Position numbers and translations under genes: made by a program. From Natronomonas salsuginis (GTDB lineage Archaea > Halobacteriota > Halobacteria > Halobacteriales > Haloarculaceae): a stretch of DNA of 64,000 bases. Below the pieces are notes generated by a model, which was not told the origin of the DNA, did not search any database, and saw only the letters and a program-made list of their open reading frames with translations. Shown here piece by piece: positions 1 to 7,171 of the stretch. Position 1 is the stretch's first letter; each line of letters starts with the position of its first letter. Where the stretch lies: the NCBI RefSeq assembly GCF_005239135.1, contig NZ_QKNX01000001.1:682001-746000 (forward strand), in the 5' to 3' direction.

Positions 1-431
1 CGTCGGCGTCGATGCTCGGCGGCGTGACCGTCACCGACAACACGACCGACGAACTGCTCCGGCGCGAGGAGCCCGACTGGGACGTGCTCGTGTACACGCC
101 GGACGAACAGGGGTTTTCTGCCGACGCGGACGTCTCGCGGTGTGAGCGAATCGCGCCGATGGCGGACGTCGTCTACGACCTCGCGATGGATGGGGCGTAT
201 CTCGACGCGATGTGCGTCAACGGGTTCGCTTTCTGTGCGGCGCTGGACCACTCTCCGGAACCGCTGGTCGAGGCACTGCCCGACGCGGCCGCCTCGCTGT
301 CGGGGACCGGACCGAGCTACACCGCGGTCGGCGACCGCGAGACGCTCGAGGAACTGGCTGCGATCTGGAGTCAACGAGAGGGACACACATGGCTAACAAC
401 GACACAACGGACGGGAGCAACGAGACGATGA
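1..431 (+). CDS. aroK: Shikimate kinase, archaeal GHMP type (C-terminal part)
   Basis: The reading frame is already open at the window edge, so only about the last 143 residues are seen. The archaeal shikimate kinase belongs to the GHMP kinase superfamily, unrelated to bacterial AroK, and phosphorylates shikimate in the aromatic amino acid pathway. The visible part carries a Gly/Ser-rich loop (LSGTGPSYTAVG) typical of the GHMP C-terminal motif. The stop codon lies inside the start region of the chorismate mutase gene (TGA at 429-431 overlaps ATG at 428), which indicates one operon with translational coupling. The family call rests on the C-terminal half only. Confidence 0.85.
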   Translation, partial: SASMLGGVTVTDNTTDELLRREEPDWDVLVYTPDEQGFSADADVSRCERIAPMADVVYDLAMDGAYLDAMCVNGFAFCAALDHSPEPLVEALPDAAASLSGTGPSYTAVGDRETLEELAAIWSQREGHTWLTTTQRTGATRR

Positions 432-760
432 TGCGCGACGATCCCGCGGAGATGGATCTCGACGAACTCCGAGACGAGATCAGATCGATCGATCAAGAGA
501 TCGTCGAACGGATCGCCCAGCGGACGTACGTCGCCGAGAGCATCGCCGCAGTCAAACGCGAAAAGGGGCTGCCGACGACGGACGAATCCCAGGAGGAAGC
601 AGTAATGGAACGGGCCGGAGCGAACGCCGAACAGTTCGACGTGGACGCGAACCTCGTGAAGGCGATCTTTCGGCTGCTGATCGAACTGAACAAGATAGAG
701 CAAAATCAACACGGGATAAACGACGGACAGCAGTCGAATTGGGATTCTGACGAAGGGTAA
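389..760 (+). CDS. aroQ: Chorismate mutase, AroQ class
   Basis: Converts chorismate to prephenate for phenylalanine and tyrosine synthesis. The 123-residue product is one AroQ helical domain: MDLDELRDEIRSIDQEIVE, an Arg/Lys-bearing helix (RTYVAESIAAVKREKG) and a C-terminal helix KAIFRLLIELNKIEQ. The in-frame ATG at 389 follows a purine-rich stretch (gagaggga). The ATGs at 428 and 431 are alternatives, and 428 would form an ATGA overlap with the shikimate kinase stop. The neighbour in the same pathway supports the role. The last dozen residues are polar and probably disordered. Confidence 0.9.
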   Translation: MANNDTTDGSNETMMRDDPAEMDLDELRDEIRSIDQEIVERIAQRTYVAESIAAVKREKGLPTTDESQEEAVMERAGANAEQFDVDANLVKAIFRLLIELNKIEQNQHGINDGQQSNWDSDEG

Positions 761-1200
761 TTTATCTAGGGTTTATACGCCGATTGTGTAAAACTATTTG
801 ACAGCGGCGACTCTGAGAGCAACCCCTATCTATCTTTGTTCAAGGAGAGAACCCCGTCGTTCACGACGGGCGTGAATCGGACAACGCCGACACGAACCTT
901 GTTCAACAGCAATACGGATAGGTACGTGGAATCGTTAGGTACCATGACGTACACCGAAGCGGTCAGACCGCCCACTCAAATGCACAATATCGGGACTCCG
1001 AGGCCCAGAACGTTCGAGACACCCTCCCGAACCGCTGTGATGTCTCCATCAAAATACCTCCGAGTCCCCAGCCGGGAGAGGAGTACCGGCGGTGTGGCCC
1101 CGCCATCGGCCCGTCATGCCGACAGCTCCTAAACCAGCAAACATCCCAACCCAGCGGTGCGGTGCAGTGGGAAGTCCCGCCGGCTGCCGCGAGGAGAAGG
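761..1200. other. Gene-free stretch with one strong hairpin
   Basis: I see no convincing gene in these 440 bases. The forward frame open over 836-1132 has no acidic bias, no recognisable motif and no promoter-like element placed for it. The stretch separates the chorismate mutase operon from the convergently oriented Gar1 gene. A perfect hairpin at 853-870 is the main feature. The rest may be the decayed footprint of an inserted element, which is an inference. Confidence 0.5.
853..870. repeat. Perfect inverted repeat, possible IS200/IS605-type end
   Basis: CCCGTCGTTCACGACGGG is fully self-complementary apart from a short central loop. It sits in a gene-free stretch and is flanked by agaac on one side and cgtgaatcgg on the other. 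Subterminal hairpins of this kind occur at the ends of IS200/IS605 (TnpB-type) elements in haloarchaea. No transposase or TnpB reading frame is nearby, so this would be a solo end. It could also be a transcription-termination hairpin for the chorismate mutase operon. Confidence 0.35.
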
Positions 1201-1428
1201 TCACCTGGCGTACAGCTTCTCGCCGAGCAACGTCGCCAGCGCGACGTTCCGATCCGGTGAGACGGCGACGTACGGGCGATCGACGGGGCCGAACACGTCC
1301 ACGACGCGACCGACGGCGTCGAGGTCCGAACTGAGGAGTTCCGTTCCGATCTTCGGGTGTGAGTCGTCCGGCGACCGGACGATGGCCAGTCCCTGTGCGG
1401 TCCTGACGACCTCGCCGACGCGCTTCAT
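1201..1428 (-). CDS. gar1: H/ACA RNP component Gar1
   Basis: Small RNA-binding beta-barrel protein of the H/ACA guide RNP, which directs pseudouridylation of rRNA and tRNA together with Cbf5, Nop10 and L7Ae. The 75-residue sequence begins [19 protein letters not shown] and carries the Gar1 core ([17 protein letters not shown]). That pattern matches archaeal Gar1, which lacks the Gly/Arg-rich tails of eukaryotic Gar1. The ATG at 1426-1428 overlaps the stop of the SRP19 gene by four bases (ATGA), so the two are cotranscribed with SRP19 first. This pairing is common in haloarchaea. Confidence 0.88.
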   Translation of the reverse strand: MKRVGEVVRTAQGLAIVRSPDDSHPKIGTELLSSDLDAVGRVVDVFGPVDRPYVAVSPDRNVALATLLGEKLYAR

Positions 1429-1703
1429 TCGCGGAGGGCGGCGACGTACGCGGCGACCGCCCCGAGCAGATCGGACTTCGACGCGTCGTCGGCCCCCTTG
1501 ACGACGACGCGTCCGCGCGGTTCGTACTCTCGGGGGTACGTTCGATCCCGATCGATGACGGCGTCGTAGCCGACCTGTTGGACCGCGCTCGCGATCTCGT
1601 CGACGGTCGGCTCCGAGACGGCGAGATCCAGCGGGACCCGTCTCCCCTCGCTCCGAGAGCGCTCGGCGTCGAGGTAGGCGGGCCAGATGACGTTTTCGAC
1701 CAT
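1425..1703 (-). CDS. srp19: Signal recognition particle protein SRP19
   Basis: Binds the 7S RNA and prepares it for SRP54, so that the particle can target membrane and secreted proteins. The 92-residue product begins [20 protein letters not shown] and contains GRRVP and [13 protein letters not shown], which are typical of archaeal SRP19 RNA-contacting segments. A T-rich element at about 1723-1732 (read on the minus strand) lies some 27 nt before the ATG at 1703, which fits a leaderless mRNA and supports this start over longer in-frame alternatives. Gar1 follows with a 4-base overlap. Confidence 0.92.
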   Translation of the reverse strand: MVENVIWPAYLDAERSRSEGRRVPLDLAVSEPTVDEIASAVQQVGYDAVIDRDRTYPREYEPRGRVVVKGADDASKSDLLGAVAAYVAALRE

Positions 1704-1761
1704 ATCCGAGCCTGCGCGTTGGGAACCTAAAAAGCGGGCGGTCCGCGGTCGCCGTCGAGCG

Positions 1762-2826
1762 CTATCGACGCCGGGCGAACAGCCCGAGCGCCGTGAGCGC
1801 GACGAGCGCCGAGAGGACGCCGAACCCGGTCTGGTCTTCAGGTGCGGAAGCCATGGGCGTCGGCGTCGATGTCCGGTCGTCGATCGCGTCGGTCTCCGCG
1901 GCATCGTCGCTTTCGAGTGTCGCGTCGCTCAAAGCTGTCGCGAGTTCTTCGATCGCGATGGCGATCCGCGGTCCCGGCTGACTCAGGTAGTTGCCGTCGA
2001 CGACGACGACCTGCTCGTTTCTGACGGCGAACGTCGACTCGAACGCGGCCGTCTCGGGGACGCCCGGTCCGTCGTCCGCGACGAGGATGACCTCGGGGTT
2101 CCACCGAACCACCGCTTCGTCGTTCACCCGTCCGTAGCCCTCGATGCCGTTTTTCGCTGCGACGTTTTCGCCGCCCGCGGCCGCGATGATCTCGTCAATG
2201 AACGTCCCCGACCCGGCCGTGAAGTTGTCCGTGTAGTGGAGTACGCGCGGGGCGTCGCCGCCCTCGGTAGCCGCCCGCGCAGATTCGATGCGATCCCAGT
2301 ACGCCTCGTTCACGTTGGCGGCCTCCTCGCAGGAGCCGATCAGTCGCCCGGTCAACTCGGTCTTGTCAGCGATGAACTCCAGCGACGTTCCGACCCCGAA
2401 TTTGAACACGGTCTGATTCGCCCCTCGGAGTTGCTCGACGGTCTCGTTCGGAACGATGTTCGGTGCGAGCACGATATCGGCGTCCAGCTCGACGACCGCC
2501 TCGCGGTTGACGCTGAACTCGTCGAGGTTCAACACGTTCTGTTTCTCGTCGATCCCTTTGAGGTAGTCCGTGTAGGGCGCGACCGGAGCACCGACGACGC
2601 GACCTTGGGCACCAAGTTCCCAGACGGTCTGTGCGGCACTCGGCTGTAACACGACGATTCGTTCGGGGCGCTCCTCAACGGTCACCGTTTCGCCGGTCGC
2701 GTCGGTCTCCGACACCGGGAACGAACAGGCCGACGCGTGCGTGTCGGCGGCCGCCATCGGGACGGTTGCGGCGATCGACGCGACAACGAGTATCGAGACG
2801 AGAAGCAGCGAGGTTCGAGAACGCAT
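1762..2826 (-). CDS. btuF: Cobalamin-type ABC transporter substrate-binding protein with C-terminal sorting signal
   Basis: Extracellular receptor that would hand corrinoids (or possibly a siderophore) to the BtuCD importer encoded divergently. The 354-residue product has an N-terminal signal peptide (about 1-27), then a periplasmic-binding fold beginning [20 protein letters not shown], typical of the BtuF/FhuD class. After a Thr/Pro-rich linker the protein ends in a hydrophobic helix and Arg cluster ([21 protein letters not shown]). That tail resembles the PGF-CTERM signal processed by archaeosortase A, though here it reads TGF. Archaeosortase A is encoded at 9-10 kb in this window. Confidence 0.88.
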   Translation of the reverse strand: MRSRTSLLLVSILVVASIAATVPMAAADTHASACSFPVSETDATGETVTVEERPERIVVLQPSAAQTVWELGAQGRVVGAPVAPYTDYLKGIDEKQNVLNLDEFSVNREAVVELDADIVLAPNIVPNETVEQLRGANQTVFKFGVGTSLEFIADKTELTGRLIGSCEEAANVNEAYWDRIESARAATEGGDAPRVLHYTDNFTAGSGTFIDEIIAAAGGENVAAKNGIEGYGRVNDEAVVRWNPEVILVADDGPGVPETAAFESTFAVRNEQVVVVDGNYLSQPGPRIAIAIEELATALSDATLESDDAAETDAIDDRTSTPTPMASAPEDQTGFGVLSALVALTALGLFARRR

Positions 2827-2848
2827 CGTTCGGACACAGCGACGAGGA

Positions 2849-2863
2849 CAATAAGTATTTGAC
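2849..2863. promoter_or_regulatory. Shared divergent TATA-like element between btuF and btuC
   Basis: The stretch acaataagtatttga is the only A/T-rich patch in the 59-bp gap between the two start codons. Its centre is about 30 nt from each ATG (2826 on the minus strand, 2886 on the plus strand), which is the spacing of haloarchaeal TATA boxes for leaderless mRNAs. One element, or two overlapping ones, would serve both directions. Confidence 0.55.
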
Positions 2864-2885
2864 TAATGCAAACGCAGTTGCGAAC

Positions 2886-3932
2886 ATGTCCCTTCCGCGG
2901 ACGCTCATCTGGTCGAGTGCGTTGAGCGCGCTGCTCGTCGCGGTCGTCGTCGTGAGCGCCGCCCTCGGGTATGCCGATATCGGCCCCCTGGAGGTCGCGT
3001 ACGTTCTGTTGAACGCCATTCGGCTCCCCGGGCTGGACGGAACGTCGCCGGTGTGGACGCGGCCGTTCCACTTCGAGGTCGCATCGTCGACCGCGCTCAT
3101 CGTTCGGCAGATTCGGCTCCCGCGAATCGTGTTGGGGGCGATCGTCGGTTTCGCACTTGCACTCGCGGGAACCGTCATGCAGGGCTTTTTCCGGAATCCG
3201 ATGGCCGATCCCTCCATCATCGGGGTCTCCTCGGGCGCGGCCGTGGGTGCCGTCGCGTTCATCGTGCTTCCGCTTTCCGTGCCGTTCGGTCGAGCCGCAT
3301 TCGCTTTCTGCGGCGCGCTCGTCGCTGCCTTCGCAGTGTACGCCATCGCCACCGAAGGCGGCCGGACGCCCGTCGCGACGCTCCTGTTGGCTGGCGTCGC
3401 CCTCCAGACGTTCCTCGGGGCGGTCATCTCGTTTCTGCTGTTGAACGCGGGCGACAACCTCGAAACAGCGGTCTACTGGCTCATGGGCCATCTCCACGAC
3501 AGCACGTGGGGTCGTGTTCGGCTGGCGCTGCCCGTCGTCGTGCTCCTCTTCGCGATTCTGATTGCGTATGCGCGAGACCTCAACGTCTTGCTGTTGGGCG
3601 AAGACGACGCCCATACCCTTGGTATTGAGGTCGAACGGACGAAGCGGGTCCTGCTCGCGACGTCGAGCGTCGTCACGGCGGCGGCGGTCGCGGTCGCCGG
3701 CGTGATCGGGTTCGTGGGACTCATCGTCCCGCACATGATGCGACTCGTCGTCGGACCGGACCACCGGGTTCTCCTCCCGACGAGCGCGCTCGCGGGCGCG
3801 ACGTTCCTCGTGGCGACCGACACGGTCGCCCGGTCGGGGCCGGCCGAGATCCCCGTCGGGATCGTCACCGCGGCGCTCGGCGCGCCGTTCTTCCTGTATC
3901 TGCTCCGCAAGCGGGAGGTGCACGCGCTGTGA
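2886..3932 (+). CDS. btuC: Cobalamin-type ABC transporter permease
   Basis: Membrane subunit of the BtuCD-F importer, in the FecCD/BtuC family. The 348-residue protein is almost wholly hydrophobic with about ten predicted membrane helices. It carries family hallmarks: [41 protein letters not shown] and the late [20 protein letters not shown] segment that contacts the ATPase. The ATG at 2886 is chosen because a TATA-like element lies about 30 nt before it. The stop overlaps the GTG start of the ATPase gene by four bases (GTGA). Confidence 0.93.
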   Translation: MSLPRTLIWSSALSALLVAVVVVSAALGYADIGPLEVAYVLLNAIRLPGLDGTSPVWTRPFHFEVASSTALIVRQIRLPRIVLGAIVGFALALAGTVMQGFFRNPMADPSIIGVSSGAAVGAVAFIVLPLSVPFGRAAFAFCGALVAAFAVYAIATEGGRTPVATLLLAGVALQTFLGAVISFLLLNAGDNLETAVYWLMGHLHDSTWGRVRLALPVVVLLFAILIAYARDLNVLLLGEDDAHTLGIEVERTKRVLLATSSVVTAAAVAVAGVIGFVGLIVPHMMRLVVGPDHRVLLPTSALAGATFLVATDTVARSGPAEIPVGIVTAALGAPFFLYLLRKREVHAL

Positions 3933-5107
3933 TCGAGTTCGACGATGTTGGCGTCGATTTCGGGGGCGTAACCGTCCTCGACGACATCGAACTGTTCGTC
4001 GACGGGGGGGAATTCCTCGCGTTAGTCGGGCCGAACGGCGCGGGGAAAACCACGCTGTTGCGAACGTGCAACGGACTGCTCTCGCCGGATCGCGGCGACG
4101 TCTACGTGGGGGGCCGACCCGTCGCCGAGTGTTCGGCCCGTGAGATCGGACAGTTGGTCGCGACGGTCCCACAGGAGACGACGGTCGCGTTCGAGTTCCC
4201 GGTCGCCGACATCGTCGAGATGGGCCGGACGCCGCATCGATCGCGGTTCGAACCGGCGGACGACGCTGACCGCGCAGCCGTGGACGACGCGCTCGAACGA
4301 ACGGACACGGTGCGCTTCGCCGAACGGTCCGTCGAGGAACTGAGCGGCGGCGAGCGACAGCGCGTTATGGTGGCGCGCGCGCTCGCACAGGACGCACCGA
4401 TACTGCTCCTCGACGAACCGACCGCCAGTCTCGATATCAATCATCAGGTCCGGATGCTCGCGCTGGCGAGAGCGCTCGCCGACGACGGGCGAACGGTCGT
4501 CGCGGCGATTCACGATCTCGAACTCGCGGCGCGCTTCTGTGACCGGATGGCCCTCCTCTCGGACGGGGCGCTTCTCGCGGAGGGATCGCCCGAGACGGTG
4601 CTCACGTCGGGGCGACTCGAGGCCGCCTTCGACGTTCGGACGGCCATCGCGACGAATCCCGTCACCGGGACGCCAGCGGTGACGCCGCTTTCGGACGAGC
4701 CGCCAGGGGACACGCACGTCCACGTTCTCGGTGCCGGCGAGAGGGCGGCGCGAACGATCGGCCGACTCGTCGATACGGGCGTGTCCGTCACGGCCGGCGT
4801 GCTCCCCGAGGGTGACGTCGCCGCGATCACCGCTCGTGGCCTCGCCCGCGACGTCGTCACGGCACCGGCCTTCGAACCGATCCCCGACGACCGCCTCGCG
4901 GCCGTCGAGTCACACGTCGCGTCGGCTGACGCGACCGTCGTCGCGGGGTCGCTCGACGGCCCGAACGAACGATTCGTGCAGATGTCGAGTCCGGTGTTCG
5001 CGCTCGAAGAGGTTTCTGATCCCCCGATCGGGGTCCACGCAGTCGGTGAGCGCGATCTACTCGATCGGGTCGGCTCGATGATGGCCGAGCCGACGCCGCC
5101 ACAATAA
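3929..5107 (+). CDS. btuD: Cobalamin-type ABC transporter ATPase with extra C-terminal domain
   Basis: Energises BtuC. The first 250 residues are a complete ABC ATPase: Walker A GPNGAGKT (34-41), signature LSGGE (138-142) and Walker B ILLLDEP (158-164). Start is GTG, overlapping the btuC stop. The protein then continues to 392 residues, about 130 longer than a plain BtuD. The added part (about 262-385) looks like an alpha/beta Rossmann-like domain with [18 protein letters not shown] and [10 protein letters not shown]. Similar tails are known on some archaeal and clostridial relatives, but their function is not known to me. The substrate could be a corrinoid or an iron-siderophore. Confidence 0.92.
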   Translation: MIEFDDVGVDFGGVTVLDDIELFVDGGEFLALVGPNGAGKTTLLRTCNGLLSPDRGDVYVGGRPVAECSAREIGQLVATVPQETTVAFEFPVADIVEMGRTPHRSRFEPADDADRAAVDDALERTDTVRFAERSVEELSGGERQRVMVARALAQDAPILLLDEPTASLDINHQVRMLALARALADDGRTVVAAIHDLELAARFCDRMALLSDGALLAEGSPETVLTSGRLEAAFDVRTAIATNPVTGTPAVTPLSDEPPGDTHVHVLGAGERAARTIGRLVDTGVSVTAGVLPEGDVAAITARGLARDVVTAPAFEPIPDDRLAAVESHVASADATVVAGSLDGPNERFVQMSSPVFALEEVSDPPIGVHAVGERDLLDRVGSMMAEPTPPQ

Positions 5108-5116
5108 AACGGTCGG

Positions 5117-5275
5117 TCAGTTCTGCCGCGTCGAACGGGCCTCTCGGACTTCCGCACCGTCTCGAAGTTTATCCTCGCAATTCGGACAGACGCGAACCGT
5201 CGACATTCCCTGCGGAGCGAACACGCGCACGTAGTTGTCCGTCACGAACGCGTCGCAGTTGCGGCAGTGTGGCAT
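5117..5275 (-). CDS. Small zinc-ribbon protein (haloarchaeal, DUF7563-like)
   Basis: A 52-residue protein with two CxxC knuckles, C4-x2-C7 (MPHCRNC) and C30-x2-C33 (VCPNC), separated by the short strand pair TDNYVRVFAPQG. This is a typical one-zinc ribbon, and many such proteins of unknown function occur in haloarchaea. The start is set by a TATA-like element (gatatttg on the minus strand, 5300-5309) 27-30 nt before the ATG. An 8-bp perfect palindrome lies between that element and the start codon. Likely roles are nucleic acid or protein binding, which is inference. It ends ten bases from the btuD stop in convergent orientation. Confidence 0.8.
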   Translation of the reverse strand: MPHCRNCDAFVTDNYVRVFAPQGMSTVRVCPNCEDKLRDGAEVREARSTRQN

Positions 5276-5280
5276 ACCAT

Positions 5281-5309
5281 ACACTCTCGAAGAGAGTGTC
5301 AAATATCTT
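5281..5309 (-). promoter_or_regulatory. TATA-like element and palindromic operator candidate for the zinc-ribbon gene
   Basis: The sequence acactctcgaagagagtgt (5281-5299) has perfect 8-bp arms around GAA. Reading the minus strand, the order is TATA-like gatatttg (5300-5309), then the palindrome, then ATG at 5275. The palindrome therefore covers the expected transcription start. This is the classic place for a repressor to block initiation in archaea. It could alternatively act as a hairpin at the very 5' end of the mRNA. Confidence 0.55.
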
Positions 5310-5376
5310 TCCCCATCCCGTGAACCATACGTCCCGGTGGTCCGATCGGTGTGACGTCGGGGGGATGGATCTTCGC

Positions 5377-5728
5377 TTAGATCGCAAACTGGTTGCCACA
5401 CGTCAGACAGGTGTACTCGAACGCTCCCCCGTCGCTCAGCGAGACGCCGTGACCGGTTTCCTCGCCGCACGCTTGGCAGGGGATCGCCGCCTCTATCTCG
5501 TCCCAGTCGTGTTTCGGTGCCGGCGCGCCGAGGGCGAACCCGACGACCGGCTCATCGTTTGTCTCCTCGTTGTATCCCGTCTGGAACTCCCCGGCGGGAA
5601 ACCGGATCACTTCGCCCGCACCGACGCTGACCGCTTCGGCCGCCTCGGTGTCGGGCGCGTCGGTCACCTCGAAGGTCGCTTCCCCCGATTGGACGTAGAA
5701 TACTTCCTCTTGGTCGTGGTGGGTGTCG
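5377..5728 (-). pseudogene. Cupin protein with zinc-ribbon tail, 5' end lost
   Basis: The surviving part has cupin motif 1 (HHDQEEVFYVQSGEATFEV), motif 2 (VIRFPAGEFQTGYN) and a C-terminal CxxC...CxxC ribbon (CQACG, CLTCG). Intact haloarchaeal relatives have about 35-50 more residues before motif 1, including the rest of the first sheet. Here the homology stops abruptly at an IS-like palindrome (5736-5755). Upstream I find no matching N-terminus in any frame. A short in-frame ATG inside the palindromic end could still start a 130-residue product, but it would lack part of the cupin barrel. Broken gene is the best reading. Confidence 0.65.
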
Positions 5729-5764
5729 GATTCCCCCCACGGCTGAAGCCGTGGGCTTCCTCCT
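5729..5764. mobile_element. Solo end of an IS200/IS605-type element
   Basis: The segment ggattccccccacggctgaagccgtgggcttcctcct contains a perfect palindrome with 9-bp arms, CCCACGGCT-GA-AGCCGTGGG (5736-5755). In haloarchaea, hairpins reading GGCTTCAGCC with flanking CCCAC/GTGGG and gaatcc are characteristic of the ends of TnpB-carrying IS200/IS605 elements and of the guide RNA they encode. No transposase or TnpB gene is present, so this is a relic. It truncates the cupin gene. Confidence 0.6.
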
Positions 5765-5916
5765 TGCACCTTTGTGAGTGTCCCGCTTCACGATCGCGTG
5801 CGGATCGGGACGCTTCGCGGAATCGCTGCGGACGCCGGCGCGAAGGACTTTTGTGAGTTCTGCAAGTGGATCGATCGAAACCGATGGCGACCGCTGTTCA
5901 TATATCCGAATCGCAA

Positions 5917-5932
5917 GGAGGATTTGAACCCT
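5917..5932 (-). repeat. Partial copy of a tRNA 3' half (possible attachment-site scar)
   Basis: GGAGGATTTGAACCCT at 5917-5932 repeats the T-arm and acceptor flank of the neighbouring tRNA-Thr (GGAGGGATTTGAACCCT) with a single-base deletion. It lies just beyond the 3' end of that tRNA. Integrating elements often use the tRNA 3' end as attB and leave a partial copy. The core of this match is the near-universal T-arm sequence, so a fragment of another tRNA is also possible. Confidence 0.4.
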
Positions 5933-5940
5933 TTTACGCA

Positions 5941-6013
5941 AGCCGGAGGAGGGATTTGAACCCTCGACCTAATCCTTACGAAGGATTCGCTCTGCCAGCT
6001 GAGCTACTCCGGC
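5941..6013 (-). tRNA. tRNA-Thr(CGU)
   Basis: On the minus strand the sequence folds as a full cloverleaf of 73 nt. The acceptor stem is GCCGGAG pairing with CTCCGGC, and the discriminator is U. The D arm contains AGCTCAGCTGGCAGAGC. The anticodon stem AATCC/GGATT closes the loop TTCGTAA, giving anticodon CGU for ACG codons. The T arm is GAGGG-TTCAAAT-CCCTC. No intron is present and CCA is not encoded. The 3' flank holds a partial tRNA copy, an IS-like relic and a broken cupin gene. Confidence 0.95.
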
Positions 6014-6076
6014 ACGTATTCGACACTGGGGGCATACGCCAAATAAGGGTTGCGAACTCGTCCGGCCGCCCTCGGG

Positions 6077-7066
6077 TCATCGCTGCCGCAATCGAGCGTC
6101 GAGGCAGACGTTTAGTTCGTGGGGGGCGTACGAACGAACCTCGTGTCGCGTCTCGATCTCGACGTCGTAGTCGGGCTCCGCGGCGTCGCGGATCGCCGCC
6201 TCGCCGGGACCGAACGGGTCCGCATCGTGTTGGATGTCGTAGTAGTGAAGCCGGCAGTCGTCGCCAGCGAGTTCGACGGCGGTATCGAGGAACTCGTCCG
6301 CGCTGTGGGGGAGGTTCATCACGAGCCGCTCGGCCCAGCCGTCGTAGCCGGTGATCGACCGAACGTCACCGTGAATCACGTTCACTCGATCGGCGACCCC
6401 GTTTCGTTCGGCGTTTCGTCGGAGATACTCAATCGCCGCCGCGTTCAGATCGACACCCACGCACTCCGCGTCGCGCTTCGCTGCCGGAACGACGAACGGG
6501 CCGACCCCGGCGAACATGTCGAAGAAGTGCTCCTCAGGGGCGACCTGCTCGATCACGCGGTGGCGCTCGGTCGCGAGCCGCGGCGAGAAGTAGACCTCGG
6601 AGATATCGAGTTCGAACTCACAGCCGTACTCGCGGTGGACGGTTTCGGTCCCGTTGCCACCCAGCACGTCCCACCGGCGCACGCGGAGTTCACCCTCGAT
6701 CGGCGACGCTCGGTTGACGACCGTCCTCGCTCGCACGTCCGACGCCAGTATCGCGTCGGCGATGGTGCGGGCGGTCGCGTCGTCGTCCTCGTCGACGATG
6801 ACGATGTCGCCGAGGCGCTCGTAAGAGGGCTCGAAGCCGAGGATATCCGCCGGAAACGTCTGTGACTGCCGGCGCGCCAGGTCGCGCTCGACGACCTCCA
6901 GATCGGGGTCAATCGACCTGGGATCGGCTGCCGGATCGAGCGGGATGTAGATCTCGCCGTCGACGACTTCGATCTCGTACTCCGCCGACAGCGCGTCCAC
7001 TTCGACGAGCCGCTGGCGGATCTCCTCGCCGTCTTCGCGGGCCGCGCGAACGCAACGAACCGGCAT
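6077..7066 (-). CDS. trm5: tRNA (guanine-37-N1)-methyltransferase Trm5
   Basis: Methylates G37 next to the anticodon, which protects against +1 frameshifting, using S-adenosylmethionine. The 329-residue protein has the archaeal Trm5 layout. An N-terminal D1/D2 region (VRAAREDGEEIRQRL ... PADILGF) is followed by a class I methyltransferase domain. Motif I is FDMFAGVGPFVVPAAKR, then GVDLNAAAIEYLRRN, and the catalytic NLPHSADEF motif replaces the usual NPPY. Length is normal for the family. The ATG at 7066 faces the divergent diphthine synthase gene across about 105 bp. Confidence 0.93.
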   Translation of the reverse strand: MPVRCVRAAREDGEEIRQRLVEVDALSAEYEIEVVDGEIYIPLDPAADPRSIDPDLEVVERDLARRQSQTFPADILGFEPSYERLGDIVIVDEDDDATARTIADAILASDVRARTVVNRASPIEGELRVRRWDVLGGNGTETVHREYGCEFELDISEVYFSPRLATERHRVIEQVAPEEHFFDMFAGVGPFVVPAAKRDAECVGVDLNAAAIEYLRRNAERNGVADRVNVIHGDVRSITGYDGWAERLVMNLPHSADEFLDTAVELAGDDCRLHYYDIQHDADPFGPGEAAIRDAAEPDYDVEIETRHEVRSYAPHELNVCLDARLRQR

Positions 7067-7171
7067 ACCGATCCGTCAGAGAGCGTGGGCGGTAAGTGTA
7101 CCGCTCCGTCTCGGCGTCTCAACCGACTCGAAAAACGCGGGGCTTTTGCCCGCCGCCGATCGAACGGACGT

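Noticed and set aside
836-1132. Open frame of 98 codons in the gene-free stretch after chorismate mutase
   Set aside because: It lacks the acidic composition of every real protein here, has many Thr/Pro/Arg residues, no promoter in position and no motif. It also runs through a perfect palindrome.
2827-2885. Cobalamin riboswitch upstream of btuC
   Set aside because: The gap of 59 bp is too short for one, and the gene appears leaderless. Cobalamin riboswitches are not established in haloarchaea.
2682-4172. Minus-strand open frame of 496 codons opposite btuC and btuD
   Set aside because: Composition dominated by Arg and Glu/Asp runs, no family features, and the plus strand encodes a clear permease and ATPase.
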